Shown: positions 6,716 through 14,006, counted from the first letter of the stretch. The stretch: DNA of 14,308 nt from Spirochaetaceae bacterium UBA1306 (GCA_002307245.1 DBTW01000208.1:1-14308), one strand, 5' to 3'. A program made the numbers and translations. Notes: generated from the letters alone by a model not told the origin.

Positions 6716-8149
6716 TCATTGATTGCTATCAATCTTATTATCTCGGCCACGCTGCAGGGGCCTTCGAAGTCGTCCAACCTGTCCCGTCGAAGGTTTCCGT
6801 ATCCTGCTTAGGGTCTCCGCGGCGATGCCGAGGTAGGAGGCGATGTCGTAGCTCCGCATGTGCGGGAGGGCGTCGCCTTCTTCCTCGATGAACCGCTTGT
6901 ACCGATTCGACGCGTCCTCGCTCAGGAGTGAGTATTCGCGCAGCATATGGCTCGCGATCGTCTCGGCGCTGGCACGGTAGAACAGCTTGGACCAGCGTAC
7001 GTCGTCGTCGATCACCGGCCCGAAGTGATCGCTGTCGATCAGGAACACCCGGCATTCGGTGATCGCCTCCAAGGCGAGCGCGAGCTCGGCACCTTGCCCA
7101 TTCCAGGGCGACACGTAGAGTATCTCGCCCGCCCTGAGCAGCTTCAATGTACAGTCTCTTCCCTCTGGGCTGATGGTGTACTGCCGGAAAAGCCCCTCGA
7201 GGAGGAAGCCCGCGTTTCCACTAACATCGCCGTACTCTAGGAAGTGCTCCCCTTTCTTATACGCGATAAGCCTTCCGTAGGGGAGGATCTGCCGAACGAG
7301 CTCCATCGTGTGGGGGAGGTCGCGCTGGTAGCGCTCGATGAATGGCTTAAAGTCCCGTTCTCGCGCGACGCTCCGATCTTTCGTCTCGATTCTCTCGAGT
7401 TCCGAGAGCGGTTCGCGAAGGGGCGCGAGTCGGTCCAGGACTATCGAGAAATGGACCTCCTCGCCCTTATATCGCCCGAGGTAGGCATGGACTTCCACGG
7501 ATTTTACGTCGCCGCTCGCGACGCGATGGCGGGTCCGGAAGATCGAGAGACCCCGCGCCTCGACGATCGACGTCTGGCGAGCAATAGCCTCCGGAGCGCT
7601 GAGCGATATCCGCCCGATGCTCATCGCCTTGAGCTCGCGCGGGCTCCAACCGTAGAAATCGCAGGCCGCTCGGTTGCATCCGATGATCATCCCATCAGAA
7701 ATCCTCAGGATGAGCTTGATCTCCCCGGAATCGAAGAAGTCTTTGAAGAGGCTAGATCCCTCGGTCTTTCCCTTTGCGCTCCCCCTGCCCTCGATCTCGG
7801 TGAAGATGGCTACGACATTTCCCGAGTAGGAATGCCCGAAGGTGCAGCGCCGCCATTGACCTACCCAGGCCAGGTAGAGTTTCATAGTCCGAGGCTTACC
7901 TCGCTTAAGGACTTGCTCCGACGCCCGCAGTATCGAGTCGATGTCCTGCGATACCGCCTCTGTGACGAGCGAGCCCGGCCCGAGGCCACGCTTCTCGATT
8001 CGGCAGAGCTTCGCGAAGGCGCGGTTATAGCCCAATATCCGCAGGTCGACGAGCCGGCCTGCCCGCCGTATAGGCTTCATTACAAAGGCGGGGTTGGCAC
8101 TCTGCTCGAAGATCGCGGTGAGGTCCCTCGGGTCCATAATCGTGCTCAT
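6716..8149 (-). CDS. PAS-PAS-Crp/Fnr-type transcriptional regulator
   Basis: A 477-residue cytoplasmic protein combining sensor and DNA-binding modules. An N-terminal PAS-like domain (about residues 7-118, with AIFEQSANPAFVMKP and ILGYNRAFAKLCRI) is followed by a second (about 130-240, with LILRISDGMIIGCNRAACDF and YGWSPRELKAMSI). Next comes a Crp/Fnr sensor domain (about 280-400, with YKKGEHFLEYGDVSGNAGFL and SPEGRDCTLKLLRAGEILY). A C-terminal helix-turn-helix is at about 425-452 (MRSYDIASYLGIAAETLSRI). Ordinary Crp/Fnr proteins have 200-250 residues; the PAS pair roughly doubles the length and suggests two inputs. I see no cysteine cluster for an iron-sulfur centre, and the usual cAMP-binding RxS motif is not evident, so the effector is unknown. 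The last 25 residues after SRIRK look non-conserved, as if the original stop was lost. The start at 8149 has a good ribosome binding site (AGGGAGAG). Targets cannot be inferred. Confidence 0.85.
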   Translation of the reverse strand: MSTIMDPRDLTAIFEQSANPAFVMKPIRRAGRLVDLRILGYNRAFAKLCRIEKRGLGPGSLVTEAVSQDIDSILRASEQVLKRGKPRTMKLYLAWVGQWRRCTFGHSYSGNVVAIFTEIEGRGSAKGKTEGSSLFKDFFDSGEIKLILRISDGMIIGCNRAACDFYGWSPRELKAMSIGRISLSAPEAIARQTSIVEARGLSIFRTRHRVASGDVKSVEVHAYLGRYKGEEVHFSIVLDRLAPLREPLSELERIETKDRSVARERDFKPFIERYQRDLPHTMELVRQILPYGRLIAYKKGEHFLEYGDVSGNAGFLLEGLFRQYTISPEGRDCTLKLLRAGEILYVSPWNGQGAELALALEAITECRVFLIDSDHFGPVIDDDVRWSKLFYRASAETIASHMLREYSLLSEDASNRYKRFIEEEGDALPHMRSYDIASYLGIAAETLSRIRKPSTGQVGRLRRPLQRGRDNKIDSNQ

Positions 8150-8171
8150 GCTTCTCTCCCTGGGTTTTTAG

Positions 8172-8199
8172 GTTGTATTCAATAATTCACTCACTTCAA
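8172..8199 (-). promoter_or_regulatory. Possible promoter of the PAS-Crp regulator
   Basis: On the minus strand TTGAAG (8194-8199) and TACAAC (8172-8177) are 16 bases apart, each matching four of six consensus positions, in an AT-rich stretch just before the ribosome binding site of the regulator. Confidence 0.3.
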
Positions 8200-8222
8200 T
8201 TCTGTACATTTTATGGGAATAA

Positions 8223-8285
8223 TCATGTGTTCGCCGTTTTTACGAAGGCGACCTCTTCACGATCAGCATTTCGCGCAACCCGTAA
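8223..8285 (-). pseudogene. Possible C-terminal remnant of a HicA-type toxin
   Basis: Directly after the HicB-like relic, the minus strand reads LRVARNADREEVAFVKTANT and a stop at 8223. This resembles the end of HicA mRNA-interferase toxins (an L-R-x-I-L-R-D-A-D pattern followed by an acidic helix ending in F-V-K). The catalytic part with the GSHH motif is absent. If real, a deletion fused the end of hicB to the end of hicA. The match is short and rests mainly on its position beside the HicB relic. Confidence 0.3.
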
Positions 8286-8503
8286 TGGCTACACGCCGAA
8301 CGCCGACGAACCCGATGGTCTCCGTACCTACCACTACGTTTTTCTTTTTTTGACTTAATTGTAGATCTCGATCGCTTTTCCTACCCGAATCTCAACTCAT
8401 TGAGCGACTTCGCCTGGCCATGGAAACATCGAATGTTCGGCACAGAAGCGACGAGCATGCCATCTGGATCCATCTCGATGGCGACGCTGAACTCCCTACT
8501 CAT
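8284..8503 (-). pseudogene. hicB: Decayed HicB-type antitoxin
   Basis: HicB proteins are small antitoxins (about 70-140 residues) that neutralise the HicA mRNA interferase. An ATG at 8503, preceded by GAGGG, opens a 40-residue frame reading MSREFSVAIEMDPDGMLVAS, then VPNIRCFHGQAKSLNEL. This is the unmistakable HicB N-terminus (FxVxIExDxDGxxVASVPxLxGCxxQAKSLxEL). One base is missing after NEL; the next frame continues IRVGKAIEIYN, matching the family's helix (V-x-E-A-I-E-L-Y). After an A-rich run the C-terminal signature GTETIGFVGVRRVAI follows in yet another frame, ending near 8284. Conserved segments thus appear in the correct order in three frames: a recent but non-functional relic. The family glycine-cysteine pair before H is altered to RCF. 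It was found by reading the sequence directly, as no frame here is long. Confidence 0.68.
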
Positions 8504-8539
8504 GCGGCCCTCATCGATTTGATCGTTGCAACTCTGGTA

Positions 8540-8568
8540 AAGGGGCGCCCCCTTTTCGGAGCGCCCTT
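8540..8568 (-). terminator. Probable terminator downstream of the glycoside-hydrolase-like gene
   Basis: On the minus strand AAGGGCGCTCC, loop GAAAAG and GGGGCGCCCCTT form an 11-pair stem with one bulged base and one G-U pair. The T-run after it is short (TTT), so termination may be partial. It lies about 145 bases past the stop codon of the hydrolase-like gene. Confidence 0.45.
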
Positions 8569-8596
8569 CGGTAAGGTAAGTGAAACGGTCTTGGAC

Positions 8597-8712
8597 TTAG
8601 TGGTTCATGCCTACCATGCCGCCGCTGTCCATGGGGACCGACTTCGGCTCGGGGAGGTATGCGCCGGCACGCTTGGTGGCCATGAGGAGCATCGCAACGG
8701 AGCCGCGCGGGC
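8597..8712 (-). other. Coding-like orphan C-terminal fragment
   Basis: Immediately after the stop of the hydrolase-like gene, in a different frame, the minus strand reads SVAMLLMATKRAGAYLPEPK, then SVPMDSGGMVGMNH and a stop at 8597. Codon choice matches the neighbours and the peptide looks natural, but no start codon with a ribosome binding site is visible and I do not recognise a family. It may be the tail of a deleted gene once downstream in the same operon, or a chance open stretch. Confidence 0.25.
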
Positions 8713-10197
8713 TCAATCCACCCGAGTGATTCGCACCGCTATATAGGGCTTGCCCGGCAGCTCGACGCGGAATTTCCCCGAGAAGCTCCCTTCCAGTTCC
8801 CGGATCGTCATCTCCCAGGTATCGATGATTTCGACGCGATAGTTTTCTTTCGCGTCCAGGTCGAAGACCCGGAAGGCTGGCTGGCAGAAGCCGAAGTAGT
8901 ACAGCGAATAGCCGTCCCCAGCCCTGCCCAAGGCGACGTCCCAGTTGGGGTCGAAGAGGGAAGCGGCCGGCTTGAGGACAGGCTCGAGGGGGGCGGGAGC
9001 GTTCTCTACGATGTTCCGCAGGAAAGCTATCCTCTCCGGACTCGAGCCGTGGAGCTCGCCGCCGTGCGACCACCAGAGGATATCGCGCGGATGGACGTAG
9101 GTTTCCCCGTGCCCCACGTAGCCGCCCCGCACGCAGCCCTCCCAGAAGCGCCTGGCCATCTCCTGGCCAGGTATGTTCCCCCAGCCGTGGTTGATGTTGC
9201 CCTCGTAGGCGCACTCGTCGATGACCACCGGCTTGCCGTAGACCGCGCGCCACTCGGCCGCGTTCTCGGCCGTCTTGTAGTGGTCGACGCGCTGGATGCT
9301 GGCGTGCGTCACCCAGCTCTTCGCGTGGTCGTAGAGCTTCAGGCAATTATGGATGGAACGGAGATGGGCATGGGGGTCCTGACCCTGGACGATGCGCGCC
9401 AAACGGTCCCACTCATCCGTATCCTTCTTCAAGCTTCCGTCGTCGCGGAGGAAGAGGTCGTACTCGTTGGCCATCGACCACCAGAGGTTGCGGAAGGCCG
9501 ATAGGCGCGAGACGAGGTAGCGGAGATAGCGCTCGTCCGTCTCCTGCCCCATGTCGCTGAAGCCCCAACGGTCGTAGGGATGGAAGATGATAAGGTCGCA
9601 CTCAATGCCCAGAGCTTGGAGGTCCAGGATGCGCTTTTCCAGATGGCGAAAATATGCCGGATCGAAGCGCGTGAAATCGAAGCCCGTTCCGGGAGACCCG
9701 GGAAAGGGGTATAGCTCGGGCTCGTCATGATTGTAGTCGTAATGCTTGGGGAAGACGCACATGCGGATCTTGTTGAAGGGGGAGGCTTCAAGGGTCTTGA
9801 GCGTCAGCTCCTGCAGTTCGGCGGATTGATGGATCCAGGCGTAGCAGGTGGTTCCGAAGGGAAAGTAGGCCTTCCCGTCGGCGTACTGGAAATGAAAGCG
9901 ATCCCGTACCCTAACCGGCCCATGGTTGCCCTTCCGACTCTGCACGCACGAGAAGCTTCCCTCTATTCCGTCCAAGCTCGCGGCGCTGCTCCGCGTCGCG
10001 AAGTTCCACTCGCCTTCCTGCTCGGGCATGAAGCGTAGCCGATATCTTCCCTCCCCATCATAGAAGCCGGATACCTCTATCTTCGTATCGCCGTGGCGGA
10101 AGGCGGCGGAGAGTTTCACTTCGGTAAAGGGATTGCCCTCGGCCGGTCCGGCGAATTCGATCTCGAATCGATCCCATTTCTCGACGACGACACTCAT
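8713..10197 (-). CDS. Glycoside-hydrolase-like protein (DUF5060 / DUF4038 / DUF5605 architecture)
   Basis: This is a 494-residue protein started at 10197, where AGGGGAG sits six bases before the ATG; the frame is open 69 codons further but runs through the promoter. Residues about 4-75 form a DUF5060-type beta domain (VEKWDRFEIEFAGPAEGNPF, then FYDGEGRYRLRFMPEQEGEW). Residues about 95-400 form a TIM-barrel glycosidase-like DUF4038 domain. A C-terminal beta domain (about 410-494) matches the DUF5605-type ending. E245 in NLWWSMANEYDLF and E328 in PVVIDECAYEGN lie at the ends of barrel strands four and seven as expected for the acid/base and nucleophile of clan-A retaining glycosidases. There is no signal peptide, so it acts in the cytoplasm, presumably on oligosaccharides or glycosides already imported. 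The substrate is unknown; related DUF4038 proteins include apiosidases. The gene is intact and monocistronic. Confidence 0.85.
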   Translation of the reverse strand: MSVVVEKWDRFEIEFAGPAEGNPFTEVKLSAAFRHGDTKIEVSGFYDGEGRYRLRFMPEQEGEWNFATRSSAASLDGIEGSFSCVQSRKGNHGPVRVRDRFHFQYADGKAYFPFGTTCYAWIHQSAELQELTLKTLEASPFNKIRMCVFPKHYDYNHDEPELYPFPGSPGTGFDFTRFDPAYFRHLEKRILDLQALGIECDLIIFHPYDRWGFSDMGQETDERYLRYLVSRLSAFRNLWWSMANEYDLFLRDDGSLKKDTDEWDRLARIVQGQDPHAHLRSIHNCLKLYDHAKSWVTHASIQRVDHYKTAENAAEWRAVYGKPVVIDECAYEGNINHGWGNIPGQEMARRFWEGCVRGGYVGHGETYVHPRDILWWSHGGELHGSSPERIAFLRNIVENAPAPLEPVLKPAASLFDPNWDVALGRAGDGYSLYYFGFCQPAFRVFDLDAKENYRVEIIDTWEMTIRELEGSFSGKFRVELPGKPYIAVRITRVD

Positions 10198-10220
10198 CAA
10201 TGGCTCCCCTGGGGAAGTCG

Positions 10221-10249
10221 AGTATAGAGAAAAAAGGGGACAGTGAAAA
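10221..10249 (-). promoter_or_regulatory. Promoter of the glycoside-hydrolase-like gene
   Basis: On the minus strand TTTTCA (10244-10249), a 17-base spacer with a C/T-rich tract and TATACT (10221-10226) form a plausible sigma-70 promoter. It ends about 23 bases before the start codon. A short palindrome (CCCCAGGGG) overlaps the ribosome binding site. Between this promoter and the terminator at 10368-10402 I see nothing else. Confidence 0.5.
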
Positions 10250-10367
10250 TCGACGCTACCATCGATGTGGGACATCCTGCACCGAATAGCCGCCTTCGAG
10301 TCCCTGCTTGGCCGCCCCATCCTTGAACTCGTTTCCTGAGTCGGGGGAAGTCCAGCGCTTGGAACAG

Positions 10368-10402
10368 AAAAAAGGCCCGGAACGGCGACTGCGTTCCGGG
10401 CC
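10368..10402 (-). terminator. Intrinsic terminator of the lipoprotein operon
   Basis: On the minus strand GGCCCGGAACG, a seven-base loop and CGTTCCGGGCC form a perfect 11-base-pair stem followed by six T. It lies 38 bases after the stop codon of the FG-GAP lipoprotein gene. This is the strongest terminator in the window. Confidence 0.93.
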
Positions 10403-10439
10403 ATGCTAGCCAGCCCAGCGTCGGGCGGACGAGCGCGTG

Positions 10440-12623
10440 CTAACGCTCGAAGACGTAGGCGGCACCGCCATTAGGAGCGCCCGCCACGATGTATGACGAG
10501 GTGAGCCCAACCGAGCTGCCGAAGCGCATGTTCGCCTGAGCGCTCGAGGGGACCACGGCGCTCGATACGGTCCATCCGCTCGAGCTATCGTAGACGAAAA
10601 GATAGACCGCGCCGGTGCATTCCGTCGAGTCCGTCGTTTCGCTGGAGGCGCCGATGGCGAGTCGGTTTTCAGACAGGGCCACCGATTGGCCGAAGCTTCC
10701 GGTCGAGTATCCGGAGATCGTCGCGCTCAGCTTCCAGTCCTTGGAGCTACCGTAGTCGTAGACGTACACGTGATTCCTGTTCGGGAGCCCGATGGCTATC
10801 CTCGACCCCGAGAGGGCGATGGAGTTGCCGAACAGGTCGAAGGCGGTTGGCGAGGCTAGGGTCAGCTCGACGGCCGAACCCCATCCGCCGGAGCTCGCGG
10901 GATAGATGTAGACCGATCCGGAATATACGTAGGTTTCCCCCTGAGATAGTCTGGTTCCCGGGGCTCCGACCACGGCGTTGTCATCTGAGATAGCGACTGT
11001 GCCGGGCGATCCGAAACCGCCATACAATCGATAGGAGGCTGTGCCCGCCTCGACGGCGTCCATGTCGATCTCTGGCGGCGAGAGCTTGGCGCTTTGGCTC
11101 CATGTGCCGCCCGAGAGCGAGAAGGTGTAGGCGGCTCCGCTCGAGCTATCGAAGGACGCGCAGGCCCCCACGATAAGCTTTGAGCCCGATGCCGCCAGGG
11201 CCGAGCCGAAGCGGTCGGCAGTTCCTGAGACGGCGTCCGAGGCAACGATGGTCTGGGAATACGTCCACGAGCCGCTGGAGCGCGAATAGACGGAGACTTC
11301 GCCGGGATTGGAGCTATCGTCGTCGCCGACGAAAACCCAGTCATCCGCGATCGCCACCGAGTGGCCGAACTCCTGATAGGCCTTAGGTGTCGGTGCATAG
11401 ATGGTCGCCGCCAGCGTCCACTTTCCGTTCGCGCTTCGCTCGTAGATGTAGGCGGCGCCGGCGTAGGTCGCAGCGGAGGAATTGGCCGAATCCTGGGGGG
11501 CGCCGACGATCGCGTAGCTCCCGGATATGGCCACCGATTGGCCATACAGGCTTCCCCCAACCGTACTACAGGTCAGCTGCTTCTCCGTCGCATCGCTGTG
11601 GGGCGCCGTGAATTGGTCCGAGGTCCAGTACTCGGTCGCACCGAAGGCGTTGACCGCTCGAACACGATACCAGCGTGTCTCCTCGCTCCCGATGGAACCG
11701 TCGATGTAGCTCGTTTGGCTCGAGTCCACGGTGGCGAGATCTCCCCAGGCTAAGTTATCGGTGGAGTACTCGAGATCGTAGCTGGCCGTGTTGGTGGAGG
11801 CTGGCGTCCAGCTAATGGACGCGGCGGAGCCCGATCCCGCACTGCTCGCGCTGATGTGGGTCTCTTCGGGGAGGGTCGGCGGCCCGTTGAGCTCCTCCGA
11901 TGCAATCGAGATCGTCGCTGCGGTGGCGGTAAGGTTCTGCCGCACCTGAGCGACCTCGAGGATCGTGTCGAGGACTTGGCCGCTCGAATCGTACAAGGTG
12001 AACAAGAGGCGCTGGTTGCCGACCGGCGCGGCGTTGTTCGTGTAGGTAACGCTGTTACCGCCGGCGGACTCGGTCCACAAGTCAACCGCGTCCGCGCTTC
12101 CCAGCTTGACGGTTACCTTGCTAACAGTACTGGACGAGGGCCATTCCACGGTGAGGCTCACGGTGCCCGTCCCCGAACCGGTCTTTATGCCATAGAGGCT
12201 GAAGGATATGGTGCCCGCTTCGCTGATCTTCTGGTCATTCAAGCTACCTTCTAGGATTTCCTTCCCGTCGCTGTCGTAGGCGTCGAGGACGAAATCGTAG
12301 GTGCCGGGCAAGAGCCTGACCGTGGGGGTGGGGAGGCCTTCGCCCACGCTGATGTCTATCCATTCCCCGAGTTCCGTGAGCAAGCCGTCGGTAGAGCTGA
12401 AGAGCCGATATTTCGCCGGAACGACCGCCAAGTAATCGACAAAGAGAGTTCTTGCGCTGGCGGTGCTCGCGCTCAGGCCGATCGTGACGAGGCCTTTTTT
12501 CGAAGTGGCCGTCGCGGCCGTGGCGGACTCGTTTGTCATGGAGCATGACGAAAATCCGATGAGAGCCGCCGCCGCGAGAGCGAGCGGAATTCCGCCGAAA
12601 ATGCGTGAAACGTCGTTGTTCAA
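10440..12623 (-). CDS. Lipoprotein with fibronectin-III-like domain and seven-repeat FG-GAP beta-propeller
   Basis: This is a 727-residue surface or periplasmic lipoprotein. The start is TTG at 12623: AGGAGGT lies six bases before it, and the signal peptide begins at once (IPLALAAAALIGFSSC, cysteine about residue 27, a relaxed spirochaetal-type lipobox). Residues about 45-240 hold beta-rich segments (LPGTYDFVLDAYDSDGKEIL). Residues about 255-340 resemble a fibronectin type III domain (SASISWTPASTNTASYDLEY, then RWYRVRAVNAFG). From about 355 to the end there are seven FG-GAP-like repeats: LYGQSVAISGSYAIVGAP, FGHSVAIADDWVFVGD, FGSALAASGSKLIVGA, PGTVAISDDNAVVGAP, FGNSIALSGSRIAIGLP, FGQSVALSENRLAIGAS and FGSSVGLTSSYIVAGAP. 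These fit one closed seven-bladed propeller, typical of ligand or matrix binding. It is the second gene of an operon and ends before a strong terminator. The ligand is unknown. Confidence 0.9.
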   Translation of the reverse strand: MNNDVSRIFGGIPLALAAAALIGFSSCSMTNESATAATATSKKGLVTIGLSASTASARTLFVDYLAVVPAKYRLFSSTDGLLTELGEWIDISVGEGLPTPTVRLLPGTYDFVLDAYDSDGKEILEGSLNDQKISEAGTISFSLYGIKTGSGTGTVSLTVEWPSSSTVSKVTVKLGSADAVDLWTESAGGNSVTYTNNAAPVGNQRLLFTLYDSSGQVLDTILEVAQVRQNLTATAATISIASEELNGPPTLPEETHISASSAGSGSAASISWTPASTNTASYDLEYSTDNLAWGDLATVDSSQTSYIDGSIGSEETRWYRVRAVNAFGATEYWTSDQFTAPHSDATEKQLTCSTVGGSLYGQSVAISGSYAIVGAPQDSANSSAATYAGAAYIYERSANGKWTLAATIYAPTPKAYQEFGHSVAIADDWVFVGDDDSSNPGEVSVYSRSSGSWTYSQTIVASDAVSGTADRFGSALAASGSKLIVGACASFDSSSGAAYTFSLSGGTWSQSAKLSPPEIDMDAVEAGTASYRLYGGFGSPGTVAISDDNAVVGAPGTRLSQGETYVYSGSVYIYPASSGGWGSAVELTLASPTAFDLFGNSIALSGSRIAIGLPNRNHVYVYDYGSSKDWKLSATISGYSTGSFGQSVALSENRLAIGASSETTDSTECTGAVYLFVYDSSSGWTVSSAVVPSSAQANMRFGSSVGLTSSYIVAGAPNGGAAYVFER

Positions 12624-12638
12624 GGCGCTACCTCCTCA
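12623..12638 (-). promoter_or_regulatory. Ribosome binding site overlapping the upstream stop codon, with TTG start
   Basis: On the minus strand TGAGGAGGTAGCGCCTTG contains the TGA stop of the upstream lipoprotein gene, a near-perfect Shine-Dalgarno sequence (AGGAGGT, 12630-12636) and, six bases later, the TTG start of the next gene. The overlap implies translational coupling of the two genes and fixes the unusual start codon. Confidence 0.85.
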
Positions 12639-14006
12639 GTCCGTCACCGCGAATCGGATACTTTGGGAAAATGCGATACCGGAGGACGTATTGGTCGCGA
12701 CGAGCGTTAAGCTGTGGATGGCAACGCTCAGGCCCGAGGTCGGGATGCCCACATCGTGGTCGGTCCCGGTCTCGTCTCCATACGTAACGAAGACATCGGA
12801 GATAGCCGGAGCGGCGATCGCTTCTCCATCGATGAACCATTCGAGCGCGTAGGCGTCGTAGCCATCAAGGAGTATAAGTGGCAGGTCGACGCCGATCGTA
12901 ACCGAGTTAACAACGCCCGGGGTGACCACGGCAGAGCTCGTGTCTATGCCGAAAAGCGGCACGTCAGAAGTCGTCGTCTCGATCGTGGTAACGCCGAGCC
13001 CGGTGGATATCGAGGACGAGTCGCTCATCAGCGTTGCGACGACGCTCAAGGCGCTCGCCGCCGAATCGAGCTTTGAGGCATAGGTGGCGGAGCTCGTGGG
13101 GCTTCCCGCGGAGTCGAAGGTGAAGGTATCGCCATCGCAAGTGATCGCGCTTCCGCTGTCGTCGGCGTAGGCGACGAGATAGGCCTTCGGCGTGATCGAT
13201 GCGGTGTCGTAGTAACCGATGCTGATGCCTCCATTTGCGCTTGAGGCGTCGGTCGCGATCTTGATGTTAACGCTTATCGGCGTTTCCAAAGAGTCTGGGT
13301 CCGTGGGGTTCTCGAACATGGCGAAGCACGAAGTTCCCGCGTCGCTGTCGTAGCGGAGGTCGTTTTCCACGAGGAAGTCCTCGTTTCCGATTGCGACCGG
13401 ATCGTCCGAGCTGACGGAGTACTTTAGCTTCGTGTTGTCTGATGACCAATAGATGGAAATATTCTGTTTCTCGAAGGTCATTTTGACGCCGTAGGCGTAG
13501 GTGGTATCGCTTACCGTGCCGTAGTTGAAATTCGTGAGGGTCAGTGTGGCACCGGCATAGGAGTCTGCGCTTTGCGATGAGCCTAATCCCGCATTTCCCG
13601 CTATCTTCGCTACCCTCGCGACGAGCGCCTGGGTGACGGTGAAAGTTTCATCGGCGGTCGTGGTGGATGGCGAGAGGCTATTCTGGCAGATCGCCTCGTC
13701 GGCGAAGGTCAAAAGCATGGCCGCCGAAACGAGCGGTACCTTGGCGATGCTCACCGCTTGGCTGAGCTGCGCATAGGCCTCATCATTTGTCAAATCTCTA
13801 GCGGACGACGAAAGCGATGCCGGAAATGCAACGCTTATCGCTGACGGCAAATACTTGTTCGTCGTGGTCGACGAGTTGCCGTTGCTGACCTGAGTCGTCC
13901 CGTTTCCTTTAGTGTCGGTATCGCTACTTCCCGTCAGGCCGCTGCAGGATGCCATGAGAGCTGTCGCGAGGGCGATTCCGAAGGCCATTTCCCACTTTCT
14001 GTGCAT
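12636..14006 (-). CDS. Lipoprotein of unknown function, first gene of a two-gene operon
   Basis: A 456-residue protein with a type II signal peptide: MHRKWEMAFGIALATALMASC, lipidated cysteine at residue 21 in a good lipobox (LMASC). A Ser/Thr/Gly/Asn-rich linker follows (about 22-50), then a domain starting SAISVAFPASLSSSARDLTN and DEAYAQLSQAVSIAKVPLVS, with a helical part at 70-105. The remainder is beta-rich and acidic, with many Ser, Thr and Asp residues. The C-terminal about 90 residues (LPLILLDGYDAYALEWFIDG through SLTLVATNTSSGIAFSQSIR) resemble an immunoglobulin-like or PKD-like beta sandwich. I do not recognise a named family. The start at 14006 is preceded by AAGGAGG at four to five bases. 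Its stop is embedded in the ribosome binding site of the propeller lipoprotein, so the two are probably made together and may act together at the cell surface. Confidence 0.85.
   Translation of the reverse strand: MHRKWEMAFGIALATALMASCSGLTGSSDTDTKGNGTTQVSNGNSSTTTNKYLPSAISVAFPASLSSSARDLTNDEAYAQLSQAVSIAKVPLVSAAMLLTFADEAICQNSLSPSTTTADETFTVTQALVARVAKIAGNAGLGSSQSADSYAGATLTLTNFNYGTVSDTTYAYGVKMTFEKQNISIYWSSDNTKLKYSVSSDDPVAIGNEDFLVENDLRYDSDAGTSCFAMFENPTDPDSLETPISVNIKIATDASSANGGISIGYYDTASITPKAYLVAYADDSGSAITCDGDTFTFDSAGSPTSSATYASKLDSAASALSVVATLMSDSSSISTGLGVTTIETTTSDVPLFGIDTSSAVVTPGVVNSVTIGVDLPLILLDGYDAYALEWFIDGEAIAAPAISDVFVTYGDETGTDHDVGIPTSGLSVAIHSLTLVATNTSSGIAFSQSIRFAVTD

Noticed and set aside
6718..6733. 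ATTGAT-TGCT-ATCAAT inverted repeat at the convergent gene ends
   Set aside because: The stem is only six A/T-rich pairs with no proper T-run; too weak to call a terminator.
7244..8185. Long plus-strand open frame (313 codons) opposite the PAS-Crp gene
   Set aside because: Its translation lacks any recognisable motif, whereas the minus strand shows PAS, Crp and helix-turn-helix domains. It is a shadow of GC-rich codons.
8420..8746. Plus-strand open frame of 108 codons across the hicB relic and terminator
   Set aside because: It runs opposite the HicB pieces and through a stem-loop, and its sequence has no family features.
10198..10404. Extension of the hydrolase-like protein by 69 N-terminal residues to an ATG at 10404
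   Set aside because: The extra residues cross the promoter and lie beside the terminator stem. The inner ATG at 10197 has a good ribosome binding site and starts right at the conserved domain.
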